In this document: positions 16,261 through 24,114 of the stretch, piece after piece
Layout of the letters: every line of letters starts with the position of its first letter
Numbering within the stretch: position 1 is the stretch's first letter
Assembly (NCBI GenBank): GCA_963834725.1
Contig: CAWICN010000001.1
Location: forward strand, 5,208,001-5,272,000
Reading direction: 5' to 3'
Length of the DNA stretch: 64,000 nucleotides
Source of the DNA: PALSA-693 sp963834725
GTDB taxonomy: Bacteria; Actinomycetota; Acidimicrobiia; Acidimicrobiales; Palsa-688
The notes under the pieces: model-generated
What the model was told of the DNA's origin: nothing
What the model saw: the letters and a program-made list of their open reading frames with translations, nothing else
Databases searched by the model: none
Translations under genes and position numbers: made by a program

Positions 16261-17423
16261 GGGCGTAGAAGCGTACTTTCGGTAGTGGACGGCGACGGGG
16301 ACAGGGCGGCCCCGTCAAGCGGGAGCTCCCATCCCGCGCCTCGAATCAGGTCGCCCAGCCGGGCCGGGAGGCCGCTGATGTCGAGGTGCTGCTGCACCAC
16401 CGCCAGGTTGTGGGCGATCAGGCTCGGGTCGGGGTCGTCCAGCCAGCGCCTGAGGGCGTCCGGCCGGGCCGTATCGAACCACTGGAAGCCGAGGGCTCGC
16501 AGTTCGGCCGCAACGGGATAGGGTCCGACCGCGACCGGCCGGCGATAGACCGCGGCCTCGACCGGCGGGTTACCGAAGCCCTCCCATTTCGAGGGGAACA
16601 CCACGGCGTCGCAGGCGGCGAAGGCGTGTTCCACCCCGACCGGTCCCTCCATGGGGGACACCGGTCCGCGATACACCGGAACCCGGGCCCGGGCCAGGAC
16701 CCGCTCGAGCTCGTCGTGGTACCCCTCCTCAGGCGGCCCGAGGAGCCAGTAGCCGGCCCCGATCGCCTCGGCTACGGCCAGCCCGGTCGGAACGTCCTTG
16801 CGGGGGATGGCCCGGGTCGGCTGGAGCAGCAGTCGGTCGCCGTTGGCAACGCCGAGGCTGCGGCGGGTCGCGGCTCGATCTCCGGTGGGCACCCGGGTGT
16901 CGAAGGCGTTGCGGATGACGGTGGCATCGAGGTCCCGGGCGGCCAGCTCCTGTCGCGACCGGTCGTTGATGGTCACCTGCACCCAGGCCGGATCATCCGG
17001 TGGAGGCGGAAACCCGGCGAACCGATCGCGCTGCCAGGGCAGGTCGTGGTGGCGGAGGATGGCCGGCCGCCCGGCCAGAGCCGCGGCGACTTCCCGGGCT
17101 GCGGCCGGGTTGAGCGGCAATGAACAAAGGTTCTCGACGATCACGAGGTCGGCGTCGGCCAGGGCCTCGGCCACGGCGCCCGGCTCGAGCGGTGGTGCGG
17201 CCCGCCCGGTGAGCCAGTCGCCCGCGTCCAGGCCGGGAAGCGACACGTCCACGGGGCCCGACCCGGCCACCGTCCGGACCTGGAAACCCAGCCTGCGCAA
17301 CGCCCACTGCCATTTCTCGGCCTCGATCGAAACGCCGTCCGGGCCGCCGAGGCGGTAGGAGAGGCTCACGGCCAAAGGTCGCGGTCTCGGCGCGCCTCGC
17401 CGACTTGGCGTCACAAGCGGCAC
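16257..17423 (-). CDS. Glycosyltransferase (GT-B fold, family 4-like)
   Basis: 388 residues. N-terminal domain begins LAVSLSYRLGGPDGVSIEAE, as in GT4 enzymes that bind an acceptor, and the C-terminal domain has LLLQPTRAIPRKDV followed by the donor-site segment AFAACDAVVFPSKWEGFGNPP (the E-x7-E-like region) and PVEAAVYRRPVAVG. It probably transfers a sugar from a nucleotide donor to a lipid or cell-wall acceptor. GTG start; its stop overlaps the downstream TetR start (GTGA), and DUF5317 is one base upstream. Confidence 0.78.
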   Translation of the reverse strand: MPLVTPSRRGAPRPRPLAVSLSYRLGGPDGVSIEAEKWQWALRRLGFQVRTVAGSGPVDVSLPGLDAGDWLTGRAAPPLEPGAVAEALADADLVIVENLCSLPLNPAAAREVAAALAGRPAILRHHDLPWQRDRFAGFPPPPDDPAWVQVTINDRSRQELAARDLDATVIRNAFDTRVPTGDRAATRRSLGVANGDRLLLQPTRAIPRKDVPTGLAVAEAIGAGYWLLGPPEEGYHDELERVLARARVPVYRGPVSPMEGPVGVEHAFAACDAVVFPSKWEGFGNPPVEAAVYRRPVAVGPYPVAAELRALGFQWFDTARPDALRRWLDDPDPSLIAHNLAVVQQHLDISGLPARLGDLIRGAGWELPLDGAALSPSPSTTESTLLRP

Positions 17424-17424
17424 C

Positions 17425-17949
17425 TCAGCGCTCGGCCATCGCCGGGCGGCGACGGGGACGCATCAGCCCGGCGGTCAGCGTCACCACCCCCAGCGACAGG
17501 ACGATGTCGCCCGGCGAGACCGTCGCCCTATCTCCAGACCAAATGGGGGGCGTCAGCCGGATCTGATCCGACAGCTCCAGCAGGCGATCACCTGGCCGCA
17601 CCCCGTGGTGGCGCGGGCCGTCGGCCATTCCCGCCGGCACGCCGCGGACGGGCATCCCGTGGTCGACGACGATCACGGCCAGATTGGCGAGCAACCCGCA
17701 GGCCACCAGGACCATCCCCGTCAGCGCCACGTTGCGCAGAGCGAAACCAAGCAGGAGAAAGTACCCGACCGCCAACAGGACCGTTCCCGCTGTCGCGGTT
17801 CCCCATCGCGAACCGGCATACTCACACACCGCCCCGCCGATCAGCAGCGGCACCCATCGCAGCCGGGTCCAGGCCAGATTCCGGAGGCGTCCGCCGAGCG
17901 TCAGGCCGGCGACGACGCCCGCGGCGAGAGCCCCGCCGATCAGTGACAT
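17425..17949 (-). CDS. DUF5317 family membrane protein
   Basis: 174 residues with about five hydrophobic segments, among them GGALAAGVVAGLTLGG, VLLAVGYFLLLGFAL, VALTGMVLVACGLLANLAV and IVLSLGVVTLTAGLM, and a conserved-looking polar loop containing DHGMPVRGVPAGMAD and RLTPPIWSGD. The family is of unknown function and common in actinobacteria and Firmicutes. Its start region is duplicated (see the adjacent short ORF). Divergent from ccdA. Confidence 0.75.
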   Translation of the reverse strand: MSLIGGALAAGVVAGLTLGGRLRNLAWTRLRWVPLLIGGAVCEYAGSRWGTATAGTVLLAVGYFLLLGFALRNVALTGMVLVACGLLANLAVIVVDHGMPVRGVPAGMADGPRHHGVRPGDRLLELSDQIRLTPPIWSGDRATVSPGDIVLSLGVVTLTAGLMRPRRRPAMAER

Positions 17950-17966
17950 GGGCCGATCAGTGACAT
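17940..17966 (-). CDS. Overlapping 8-codon leader ORF at the DUF5317 start
   Basis: A 17-bp duplication places a second ATG (17966) upstream of the DUF5317 ATG (17949), both followed by TCACTGATCGG. The upstream copy reads MSLIGPCH and stops at TGA 17940-17942, a few bases inside DUF5317. It could couple or dampen translation of the main gene, or be a chance outcome of the duplication. Confidence 0.35.
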   Translation of the reverse strand: MSLIGPCH

Positions 17967-18054
17967 CGGCCCTGACGGTACAGGGTTGCCAGGCCGAACC
18001 GGCTGACCGTCGCAGGGCCGTGGATCAGCCTGGATGCCATCATGGGGGTCGCTC

Positions 18055-18819
18055 ATGGTCGGCAACCACCTCATCCTCCATTCGCCCATCGGTTTCGTCG
18101 TGGCCTTCGGGGCGGGGATCATCTCCTTCCTTTCGCCGTGCGTCCTCCCTCTCGTGCCGGCCTATCTGTCGATGATGTCGGGAGTGAGCAGTGCCGAGAT
18201 GGCCACGGTGGCCCGGCCCGATTCCGGCCGGATGCTTCGGGCCACCCTGCTGTTCGTGGCCGGCTTCACCGTGGTGTTCGCCGCCCTGGAAGCCACCGCG
18301 TCCGGGCTCGGCCAGGCCCTGCGATCGCACGAGCACGTGCTCAACGACATCGCGGGGGTGGTCATCATCGCCGGCGGGCTGATATTCGCAGGGCTGCTGC
18401 GCCCAGCCTGGGTGATGCGGGAGCGGCGCTGGCACGTGGCCCCGTCCCAGCTTGGCGAGTGGGCTGCGCCGATCATGGGGATGGCCTTTGCGTTCGGGTG
18501 GACGCCGTGCATTGGCCCCGTCCTGGCCGCGGTCCTGAGCCTGGCCAGCGATACCCACACTCTGGGTCGGGGCGAAGCGATGCTGGTGGCCTACTCGCTC
18601 GGTCTCGGCGTGCCGTTTGTTGTGGCCGGGCTTGCCTTCGGGCGCCTGACGGGCGTGTTCAGCTTCGCCCGCGCCCACCTTCGTGCCATCAACGTCGTGT
18701 CCGGACTGCTGCTCGCCGGCCTCGGCGTCCTCCTCCTCACCGACAACCTGCACGTTCTGTCGACGTGGGTCTCCGACGTGCTGAACGCGCTCGGGCTGGC
18801 CCGCCTCTCCACGAGCTGA
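18055..18819 (+). CDS. ccdA: Cytochrome c biogenesis protein CcdA
   Basis: A 254-residue six-helix thiol-disulfide transporter that passes electrons across the membrane to keep apocytochrome c thiols reduced. The two redox Cys are in SFLSPCVLPLVPAYLSM (helix 1) and FAFGWTPCIGPVLAAVLSL (helix 4). ATG at 18055 follows GGGGG with 6-nt spacing; an upstream ATG at 18034 is possible. First gene of the ccm cluster, and presumed partner of the CcmG-like thioredoxin downstream. Confidence 0.9.
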   Translation: MVGNHLILHSPIGFVVAFGAGIISFLSPCVLPLVPAYLSMMSGVSSAEMATVARPDSGRMLRATLLFVAGFTVVFAALEATASGLGQALRSHEHVLNDIAGVVIIAGGLIFAGLLRPAWVMRERRWHVAPSQLGEWAAPIMGMAFAFGWTPCIGPVLAAVLSLASDTHTLGRGEAMLVAYSLGLGVPFVVAGLAFGRLTGVFSFARAHLRAINVVSGLLLAGLGVLLLTDNLHVLSTWVSDVLNALGLARLSTS

Positions 18820-18875
18820 TCAGGTTCGGCAGCTGATCCGGTTTCGGCAGCTGATCCGGTCGCGGCCGCTGACCC
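18814..18875 (+). repeat. 17-18-bp repeats carrying the ccdA stop
   Basis: Four units of GCAGCTGATCCGGTTTCG type; the first contains the ccdA TGA (18817-18819), and later TGAs fall at 18834, 18852 and 18870. They fill most of the gap before ccmA. Confidence 0.7.
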
Positions 18876-18922
18876 CGGATGGCACGGAAGGCCCTGCTCT
18901 GGCTACCGTTTTGGCTGGCGTC

Positions 18923-19612
18923 ATGGATCCAGTCATCCGCTTCCGCTCCGCTGTCGCTCTCGTTGGCCGCTTCCCCGTACTGGCGGGCGTCGACCTCGAG
19001 GTGGCGTCTGGCGAGATCCTTTTGCTGCAAGGGGCCAACGGGGCCGGCAAGACCAGCCTCCTGCGGGCCTGTGCCGGCCTGTTACGCGTCGTCACGGGGG
19101 AGGCGACCGTCCTTGGCGCCGACCTGGTCGCCGATCCGCGAGCGGTCCGGAGGCGGGTCGGCCTGCTCGGTCATGCCACCGGCCTCTACGACGATCTGAC
19201 CGCGGCCGAGAACGTTCGCTTTGCGGTTCGTTCCGCTGGCGCACAGGCCGCCGGGGTCGGGCCGGCCCTGGCGCGCCTCGGGCTCGAGGGCCGGCTGGCG
19301 TCCACCCCGGTCGGATCCCTGTCCGCCGGGCAGCGGCGCCGGGCGGCGCTCGCTGCGCTCGTGGCCCGCAACCCCGAGCTCTGGCTGCTCGACGAGCCCC
19401 ACGCCGGCCTCGACGCCGAGCATCGGGACATACTCGACGACCTGGTTCGTGGCGCCGTCGAGCACGGCGGGACTGTGCTGCTGGCCTCCCATGAGCAGGA
19501 CCGGGCGACGGCGCTCGCCGGACGGGTCGTGACAGTGGCCGGTGGGATGGTCACCGCACCTCCCCGTCCCCTTTCTCCAGTAGCTCAAGCGGTTGCGTCC
19601 CATGTGGCGTGA
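18923..19612 (+). CDS. ccmA: Heme exporter ATPase CcmA
   Basis: 229-residue ABC ATPase. Walker A GANGAGKTS near residue 39, signature LSAGQRRRAALA, Walker B ELWLLDEPHAGLD and switch His in LLASHEQDRA. With CcmB it drives release of holo-CcmE from the CcmC complex in System I cytochrome c maturation. ATG at 18923 (a TTG lies 12 bases earlier). Its 3' end overlaps ccmB. Confidence 0.9.
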   Translation: MDPVIRFRSAVALVGRFPVLAGVDLEVASGEILLLQGANGAGKTSLLRACAGLLRVVTGEATVLGADLVADPRAVRRRVGLLGHATGLYDDLTAAENVRFAVRSAGAQAAGVGPALARLGLEGRLASTPVGSLSAGQRRRAALAALVARNPELWLLDEPHAGLDAEHRDILDDLVRGAVEHGGTVLLASHEQDRATALAGRVVTVAGGMVTAPPRPLSPVAQAVASHVA

Positions 19613-20270
19613 CGCCGCGCTGGTGGGCGCCAAGGACCTGCGGGTCGAGCTGCGAAGCCGGGTAACCACCATGCATGTCGCCCCCTACGCCGTGCTGGTA
19701 CTCATGTTGTTCGGTTTCGCCTTCGATCAGAATCACACGCTGCTGCGGCAGGCCACGCCCGGCCTCTTCTGGTTGGCGGTGCTGTTGTGCACCCTGCTGG
19801 CCGTGCAGCGGAGCTTCGCGGTTGAGTCGGCCGATGGCGCCCGGGACGGCCTGCGCCTGTCAGGCCTCGATCCCGCCGGGATCTTCCTCGGCAAGGCGGC
19901 GGCCATCGCCGTGCAGCTGGTCGTCCTGGAGATACTGCTCGGGATCGGGGTCGTCGTCCTCTTCGCCGCTGATCTGCGGGACCCCGCCCTGCTGCTGGCG
20001 AGCGCGGGGGCCGCGACCCTCGGACTGGCAGCAGCTGGCACCGTGTACGGGATGATGTCCGCCGGCCTCCGCGTCCGCGAGACGCTGCTTCCCCTCCTGG
20101 TGCTCCCTGTCGTGGCCCCCGTGCTGCTCGGCGCCACCCAGGCCTGGATGGCGGCCCTTGGCCTCTCGGTGGCGGACGGCTGGAAGTGGCTGGTATTGCT
20201 GGTGAGCTTCGCGGCCATCTATCTCACCCTCGGCGTGCTGGGCTTCTCGACGCTGGTGGAGGACGCATGA
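19602..20270 (+). CDS. ccmB: Heme exporter membrane subunit CcmB
   Basis: 222 residues, six predicted helices, beginning MWRDAALVGAKDLRVELRSR as in CcmB, with FAVESADGARDGLRLSGLDP and GTVYGMMSAGLRVRETLLPL, the characteristic cytoplasmic loops. It is the permease partner of CcmA. ATG at 19602 overlaps ccmA by 11 bases; its stop overlaps the ccmC start (ATGA). Confidence 0.88.
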   Translation: MWRDAALVGAKDLRVELRSRVTTMHVAPYAVLVLMLFGFAFDQNHTLLRQATPGLFWLAVLLCTLLAVQRSFAVESADGARDGLRLSGLDPAGIFLGKAAAIAVQLVVLEILLGIGVVVLFAADLRDPALLLASAGAATLGLAAAGTVYGMMSAGLRVRETLLPLLVLPVVAPVLLGATQAWMAALGLSVADGWKWLVLLVSFAAIYLTLGVLGFSTLVEDA

Positions 20271-21142
20271 GGGGCCGCGGCACCGGCGACTGCACGACGC
20301 GGCTTCTCGGCGCGGCCGCACTGGTGGCAATCGCCGCCACCGCCTTGATCGGACTGCTGATCTCGCCCCCCGACGTGGTTCAGGGCAACCTGGTGCGGCT
20401 CATCTACGTCCACCCGGCCGCGGCAACCGCCTGTTACCTCGGGTTCGGGCTGTGCGCCCTGGCCAGCCTGGCCTACCTGTGGCCCCGCACCCGGAGCCGG
20501 CGGTGGGACCAGCTCGCCGGGGCGTCGGCGGAGGTCGGCGTGATGTTCTGCGTCATCACCCTTGTCACTGGCTCTATCTGGGGTCGCGGTTCATGGGGAG
20601 TGTGGTGGACGTGGGATGCCCGGCTCACCCTCACCGCGCTGCTGCTCGCTGTCTTCGTCGGCTACCTGGCTCTGCGGCGGACCGCCGGCGATCCCGATGC
20701 CCGGGCCCGCCGCTGTGCCATAGCAGCGGTGCTGTGCGCGCTGGTCGTCCCCGTCGACCACGAGGCCACCACCTGGTGGCAGACCCTGCATCAGGGCAAC
20801 ACCCTGCTGCGCGCCAACCCGTTGATCCATGGATGGCAGTTGGTGGGCATGCTGGTGTCGTTCGTGGCGTTCGGCCTGATGTTCGCCTGGCTGCTGGTCC
20901 ATCGCTACCGGGTCGAGGTCCTGGAGGACCGGTTCGACGACGAGGGGCTGGCCCTGGCGATCGCCGAACGGCGCGCCGAGGCTGCCCTGCCCTCCGCCGA
21001 CCGGGGTGCGGCGGGGGTCCTGCCCTCCGCCGACCGGGGTGCGGCGGGGGTCCTGCCCTCCGCCGGCCGGGGCGCCGACGGCCCCGCGCCGCCCGCCCCG
21101 CGGCCGGACCCTCCGGTCCGAGAACCGGCGGCGCGGCCGTGA
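20267..21142 (+). CDS. ccmC: Heme-handling protein CcmC with repeat tail
   Basis: 291 residues. The tryptophan-rich heme-binding loop is GSWGVWWTWDARLT near residue 110, flanked by conserved His in YVHPAAATACYLG and near the next loop (VDHEATTWWQTLHQG). CcmC loads heme onto CcmE. The C-terminal 60 residues are an extra tail of SADRGAAGVLP repeats not seen in typical CcmC. The stop TGA (21140-21142) overlaps a GTG that opens the 65-bp mini-ORF array. Confidence 0.9.
   Translation: MRGRGTGDCTTRLLGAAALVAIAATALIGLLISPPDVVQGNLVRLIYVHPAAATACYLGFGLCALASLAYLWPRTRSRRWDQLAGASAEVGVMFCVITLVTGSIWGRGSWGVWWTWDARLTLTALLLAVFVGYLALRRTAGDPDARARRCAIAAVLCALVVPVDHEATTWWQTLHQGNTLLRANPLIHGWQLVGMLVSFVAFGLMFAWLLVHRYRVEVLEDRFDDEGLALAIAERRAEAALPSADRGAAGVLPSADRGAAGVLPSAGRGADGPAPPAPRPDPPVREPAARP
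20987..21072 (+). repeat. 33-bp tandem repeats in the ccmC 3' end
   Basis: Two full and one partial copies of a 33-bp unit (begins CTGCCCTCCGCCGACCGG) encode LPSADRGAAGV repeats in the cytoplasmic tail of CcmC. The unit length keeps the frame. Confidence 0.85.
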
Positions 21143-21207
21143 GCGACCTGGTGGAGCGAACCGGTGTGGCAGGTGGCGGCACCGTCCCATGGATGGTGCG
21201 GCCGTGA
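21139..21207 (+). CDS. Relay mini-ORF 1
   Basis: GTG at 21139 overlaps the ccmC stop (GTGA). The 22-residue product begins with SDLVERTGVAG and ends with GTVPWMVRP before TGA at 21205-21207. Hydrophilic, no membrane segment, no recognised family. It may act by being translated (coupling ccmC to ccmD) rather than through its peptide. No Shine-Dalgarno of its own is obvious. Confidence 0.4.
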   Translation: MSDLVERTGVAGGGTVPWMVRP

Positions 21208-21272
21208 GCGACCTGGTGGAGCGAACCGGTGTGGCAGGTTGCGGCACCGTCCCATGGATGGTGCGGCCGTGA
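21204..21272 (+). CDS. Relay mini-ORF 2
   Basis: Second tandem copy. GTG at 21204 overlaps the previous TGA. Same peptide except Gly to Cys in the middle (GCGTVPWMV). Stop overlaps the next GTG. Confidence 0.4.
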   Translation: MSDLVERTGVAGCGTVPWMVRP

Positions 21273-21337
21273 GCGACCTGGTGGAGCGAACCGGTGTGGC
21301 AGGTTGCGGCACCGTCCCATGGATGGTGCGGCCGTGA
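21269..21337 (+). CDS. Relay mini-ORF 3
   Basis: Third tandem copy, with the same Cys-containing peptide as copy 2 and the same GTGA overlaps on both sides. Confidence 0.4.
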   Translation: MSDLVERTGVAGCGTVPWMVRP

Positions 21338-21402
21338 GCGACCTGGTGGAGCGAACCGGTGTGGCAGGTTGCGGCACCGTCCCATGGATGGCGCCGCAAT
21401 GA
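21334..21402 (+). CDS. Relay mini-ORF 4, joined to ccmD
   Basis: Fourth copy. Its last four codons differ (MAPQ instead of MVRP) and its TGA at 21400-21402 overlaps the ccmD ATG at 21399 (ATGA), so the chain of overlapping starts and stops runs unbroken from ccmC to ccmD. Confidence 0.4.
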   Translation: MSDLVERTGVAGCGTVPWMAPQ

Positions 21403-21527
21403 ACTCCTATGTCGCCGGCGGTTGGGGTGCCACCGCTGTCATCCTTGTCCTGTACGCCTGGCGGACCCTACACCGGGGACGGGTGCTGGCACGCAGCCTT
21501 CCCGACCGGGAGAAGACATGGCGCTGA
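21399..21527 (+). CDS. ccmD: CcmD-like small heme exporter protein
   Basis: A 42-residue single-pass membrane protein: MNSYVAGGWGATAVILVL and YAWRTLHRGRVLARSL followed by a charged tail. Size, one N-terminal helix, basic cytoplasmic part and place between ccmC and ccmE all match CcmD, which helps release holo-CcmE from CcmC. ATG overlaps mini-ORF 4; the 3' end overlaps ccmE by 10 bases. Confidence 0.8.
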   Translation: MNSYVAGGWGATAVILVLYAWRTLHRGRVLARSLPDREKTWR

Positions 21528-22093
21528 GCAGAAATGCTTCAGCTGATCCAGGCGCCTCGGCCGATTCGGGGGCGCCGAGCGAAGACGAAGAGGCCCCTGG
21601 CGGGGGTGGGGCCGGCGCCACAGGACGAGCGGCGCCGACCGGGCTCGGCGGCGGGCCCGGGCGGCGGGCCCTGCTCGGCAGCCGCCGACGACAGCTGATC
21701 GCCGTCCTGGTTATCGCGGGGGCGGTGTCGTTCCTGCTGCTGGAAGGGCTCAACAACGCCACCGTCTACTTCAAGACCGCCGACCAGGCGGTCGCCGACA
21801 AAGCCGCTCTGGGCAGCCGGCAGTTCCGGATCGAGGGAACCGTCGAGCCGGGTGTCCGTCAGGTCGGCGCGACCACCGACTTCTCCATCTACGCCAACGG
21901 CGTCCGGGTGTCTGTGGTCGACAGCGCTGATCCCCCGCAGCTGTTCAAGCCCGGCGTGCCGGTGGTGCTGGAGGGCCACTGGAATGGCCCGGTGTACGCC
22001 AGCGACCAGATCATGGTCAAGCACACGGCCAGCTACACCGAGGCCCACCCGGACCGGCTCAAATCGCAGCTGCCCTCCCCGCCGACCACATGA
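21518..22093 (+). CDS. ccmE: Periplasmic heme chaperone CcmE
   Basis: 191 residues. A long Gly/Ala-rich cytoplasmic N-terminus (about 60 residues, longer than usual) precedes one membrane helix (LIAVLVIAGAVSFLLLEGL) and an OB-fold domain with RIEGTVEPGVRQVGATTDF. The heme-binding motif is VKHTASYTEA, i.e. the His-x3-Tyr type rather than the Cys-x3-Tyr variant. Stop overlaps the ccmF start (ATGA). Confidence 0.9.
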   Translation: MALSRNASADPGASADSGAPSEDEEAPGGGGAGATGRAAPTGLGGGPGRRALLGSRRRQLIAVLVIAGAVSFLLLEGLNNATVYFKTADQAVADKAALGSRQFRIEGTVEPGVRQVGATTDFSIYANGVRVSVVDSADPPQLFKPGVPVVLEGHWNGPVYASDQIMVKHTASYTEAHPDRLKSQLPSPPTT

Positions 22094-24114
22094 ACGCCGC
22101 CGTCGGCGACAGTGCCGTCATCCTCGCCCTCGGCGGGGCCGTTATCGGGTGCGCGACACTCGTCATCGGGCTGCTCCGCGGCCGGGACAACCTCCTGCGG
22201 ACGGGGCGGACCTACACGTGGGTGATCCTGCTCGGAGCCGTGATCGCCACCCTGGCGCTGCAACATGCCCTCATCACTCGGGACTTCACCTTGCAGTATG
22301 TCGCCAACAACGACAGTCGGGCGACGCCGCTCCTCTTCCGGATCACGGCCATGTGGTCCAATCTTTCCGGCTCGATCCTCCTGTGGGGCCTGGTGCTGTC
22401 CGGGTACATCGCCGCGGTCGCCGTGCATTTCCGGGCTCGGGTTACCGACCCGATGGTCGGGTGGGCGACGGCGATCATGTATGCGGTCGCCGCCTTCTTT
22501 TTCGGTTTGATGGCGACGGTGTCCAATCCGTTCCTGACGGTGCATGGTGCCACGCCGACCAATGGACCGGGTCCTGATCCCCTCCTGCAGAACCACATCC
22601 TGGTCGCGTTCCATCCGCCCCTGCTTTATCTCGGCCTGGTTGGGTTTACCGTGCCCTTCGCGTTTGCGTGCGCCAGCCTGATCACCGGTCGGGTCGGCGA
22701 GGGCTGGCTGATCGAGACCCGCCGCTGGACCCTCTTCTCCTGGGGGTTTCTGACTGGCGGCGTAATCCTCGGCGCCTGGTGGAGTTACCAGGTTCTCGGG
22801 TGGGGCGGGTACTGGGCGTGGGACCCGGTCGAGAACGCCGCCTTTATTCCATGGATCACCGCGACCGCATTTCTCCACTCGGTCATGGTCCAGGAGCGCC
22901 GCGGCATGCTGCGAGTCTGGAACCTTTCGCTCGTCATCTCCACGTTCAGCCTGACCATTCTCGCCACGTTCCTCACCCGGTCGGGTGTGCTCGAGTCGGT
23001 CCACTCGTTCAACAACACGGGGATCGGAGCGGCGCTGCTCTCCTTCTTCGGCGTCGTGGCGGCTGCAGGCGTCGGCTTGCTGGCCTGGCGAGGCGACCGG
23101 CTCCGGTCACCCGGTGCCATCGACTCGCCGGTGTCGCGCGAGGGCGCCTTCCTGGCCAACAACCTGCTGTTCGGGGCCTTCGCCCTGGTCGTGCTGCTCG
23201 GGACTGTCTTTCCGCTCATCGCCCAGGCCGTCAACGGCTCGCAGATCACCGTGGGTGCTCCCTATTTCAACCGGATGACGATGCCGATCGTCGTGTGCCT
23301 GCTGTTCCTCATGGCGGTGGCTCCGGTGCTGCCCTGGCGCAAGGCGTCGGCGGAGCTGCTCCGAAACCGACTCCTCTGGCCGGGTGTGGCTGCCGTCGTC
23401 GTGCTCACCGTGTGCGTAGCCTCCGGCGTCCGTGGCCTGAACCCGCTGCTCGCGTTCGGGCTCGGCGCATTCGCGGGTGCCTCGGCCCTGCGTCAGCTGA
23501 TCCTCGCCACCCGGCGGCAAGGCTGGCGTGGCCTGGTCGGACGGGCCAACGGCGGGATGATCGTGCATCTCGGCGTCGTGATCATCGCCGTGGCTTTCGC
23601 CGCCAGCCATTCGTATGCCAGCAGCACCCAGTTGTCGTTGAAGGCAAATCAGACCGCCTTCTTCCACGGGCATCGGTTCACCTACCTCGGCACCCGAAAC
23701 GTGACGGCCCCGACGCACTCGGCTGTCGAGGCGAGGGTCCGGGTAGACGGGGGTCACGTGTACGCACCAGCGATCAGCGACTACCCCTTTGCCAGCGAGG
23801 AGATCGGCACCCCATCGGTCCACACCGGCCCAACCGAGGACATCTACCTGACCTTTGCGTCGACGGCAGCCAAACCCGGTGATCCCGCGGTGATCGGCGT
23901 GATCATCGAGCCGTTGGTGCTGTGGATCTGGACTGGCGGGGGAGTCATGCTGGTCGGCACCGCCCTCTCGGCGTGGCCCGGACGCCGGCGTCGCCCGACC
24001 GACCCGGCCAGCGCTCCGGTGGGCCGCAGGCTCGCCGGGCCGCCGTCGGACGCCCGCCCTCAGTCGGCCGGAGTATCAGCGCCCGCGGGCGTGTCAGCGA
24101 GCAGCACCACATGA
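22090..24114 (+). CDS. ccmF: Heme lyase subunit CcmF
   Basis: 674-residue polytopic protein that ligates heme to apocytochrome c. WGGYWAWDPVENAAFIPWIT is the tryptophan-rich heme-handling signature at about residue 240, with GPDPLLQNHILVAFHPPLLY and FLTRSGVLESVHSFNN around it containing conserved His. A large periplasmic domain lies near the C-terminus. ATG at 22090 overlaps the ccmE stop; the stop overlaps the ccmG start. Confidence 0.93.
   Translation: MNAAVGDSAVILALGGAVIGCATLVIGLLRGRDNLLRTGRTYTWVILLGAVIATLALQHALITRDFTLQYVANNDSRATPLLFRITAMWSNLSGSILLWGLVLSGYIAAVAVHFRARVTDPMVGWATAIMYAVAAFFFGLMATVSNPFLTVHGATPTNGPGPDPLLQNHILVAFHPPLLYLGLVGFTVPFAFACASLITGRVGEGWLIETRRWTLFSWGFLTGGVILGAWWSYQVLGWGGYWAWDPVENAAFIPWITATAFLHSVMVQERRGMLRVWNLSLVISTFSLTILATFLTRSGVLESVHSFNNTGIGAALLSFFGVVAAAGVGLLAWRGDRLRSPGAIDSPVSREGAFLANNLLFGAFALVVLLGTVFPLIAQAVNGSQITVGAPYFNRMTMPIVVCLLFLMAVAPVLPWRKASAELLRNRLLWPGVAAVVVLTVCVASGVRGLNPLLAFGLGAFAGASALRQLILATRRQGWRGLVGRANGGMIVHLGVVIIAVAFAASHSYASSTQLSLKANQTAFFHGHRFTYLGTRNVTAPTHSAVEARVRVDGGHVYAPAISDYPFASEEIGTPSVHTGPTEDIYLTFASTAAKPGDPAVIGVIIEPLVLWIWTGGGVMLVGTALSAWPGRRRRPTDPASAPVGRRLAGPPSDARPQSAGVSAPAGVSASSTT

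Larger units (their letters stand above)
21139..21398 (+). repeat. Four tandem 65-bp units between ccmC and ccmD
   Basis: Units start at 21139, 21204, 21269 and 21334, each exactly 65 bp and almost identical; copies differ mainly at GGTGGC versus GGTTGC and at the end of the last unit. Because 65 is 21 codons plus two bases, each copy holds a 22-codon ORF whose TGA overlaps the GTG of the next copy. The unit is related to a single copy at 56523-56591 on the other strand. Confidence 0.95.

Noticed and set aside
21139..21398. CRISPR-like or IS-end interpretation of the 65-bp repeats
   Set aside because: The copies are contiguous without variable spacers, and no transposase or terminal inverted repeats are present.
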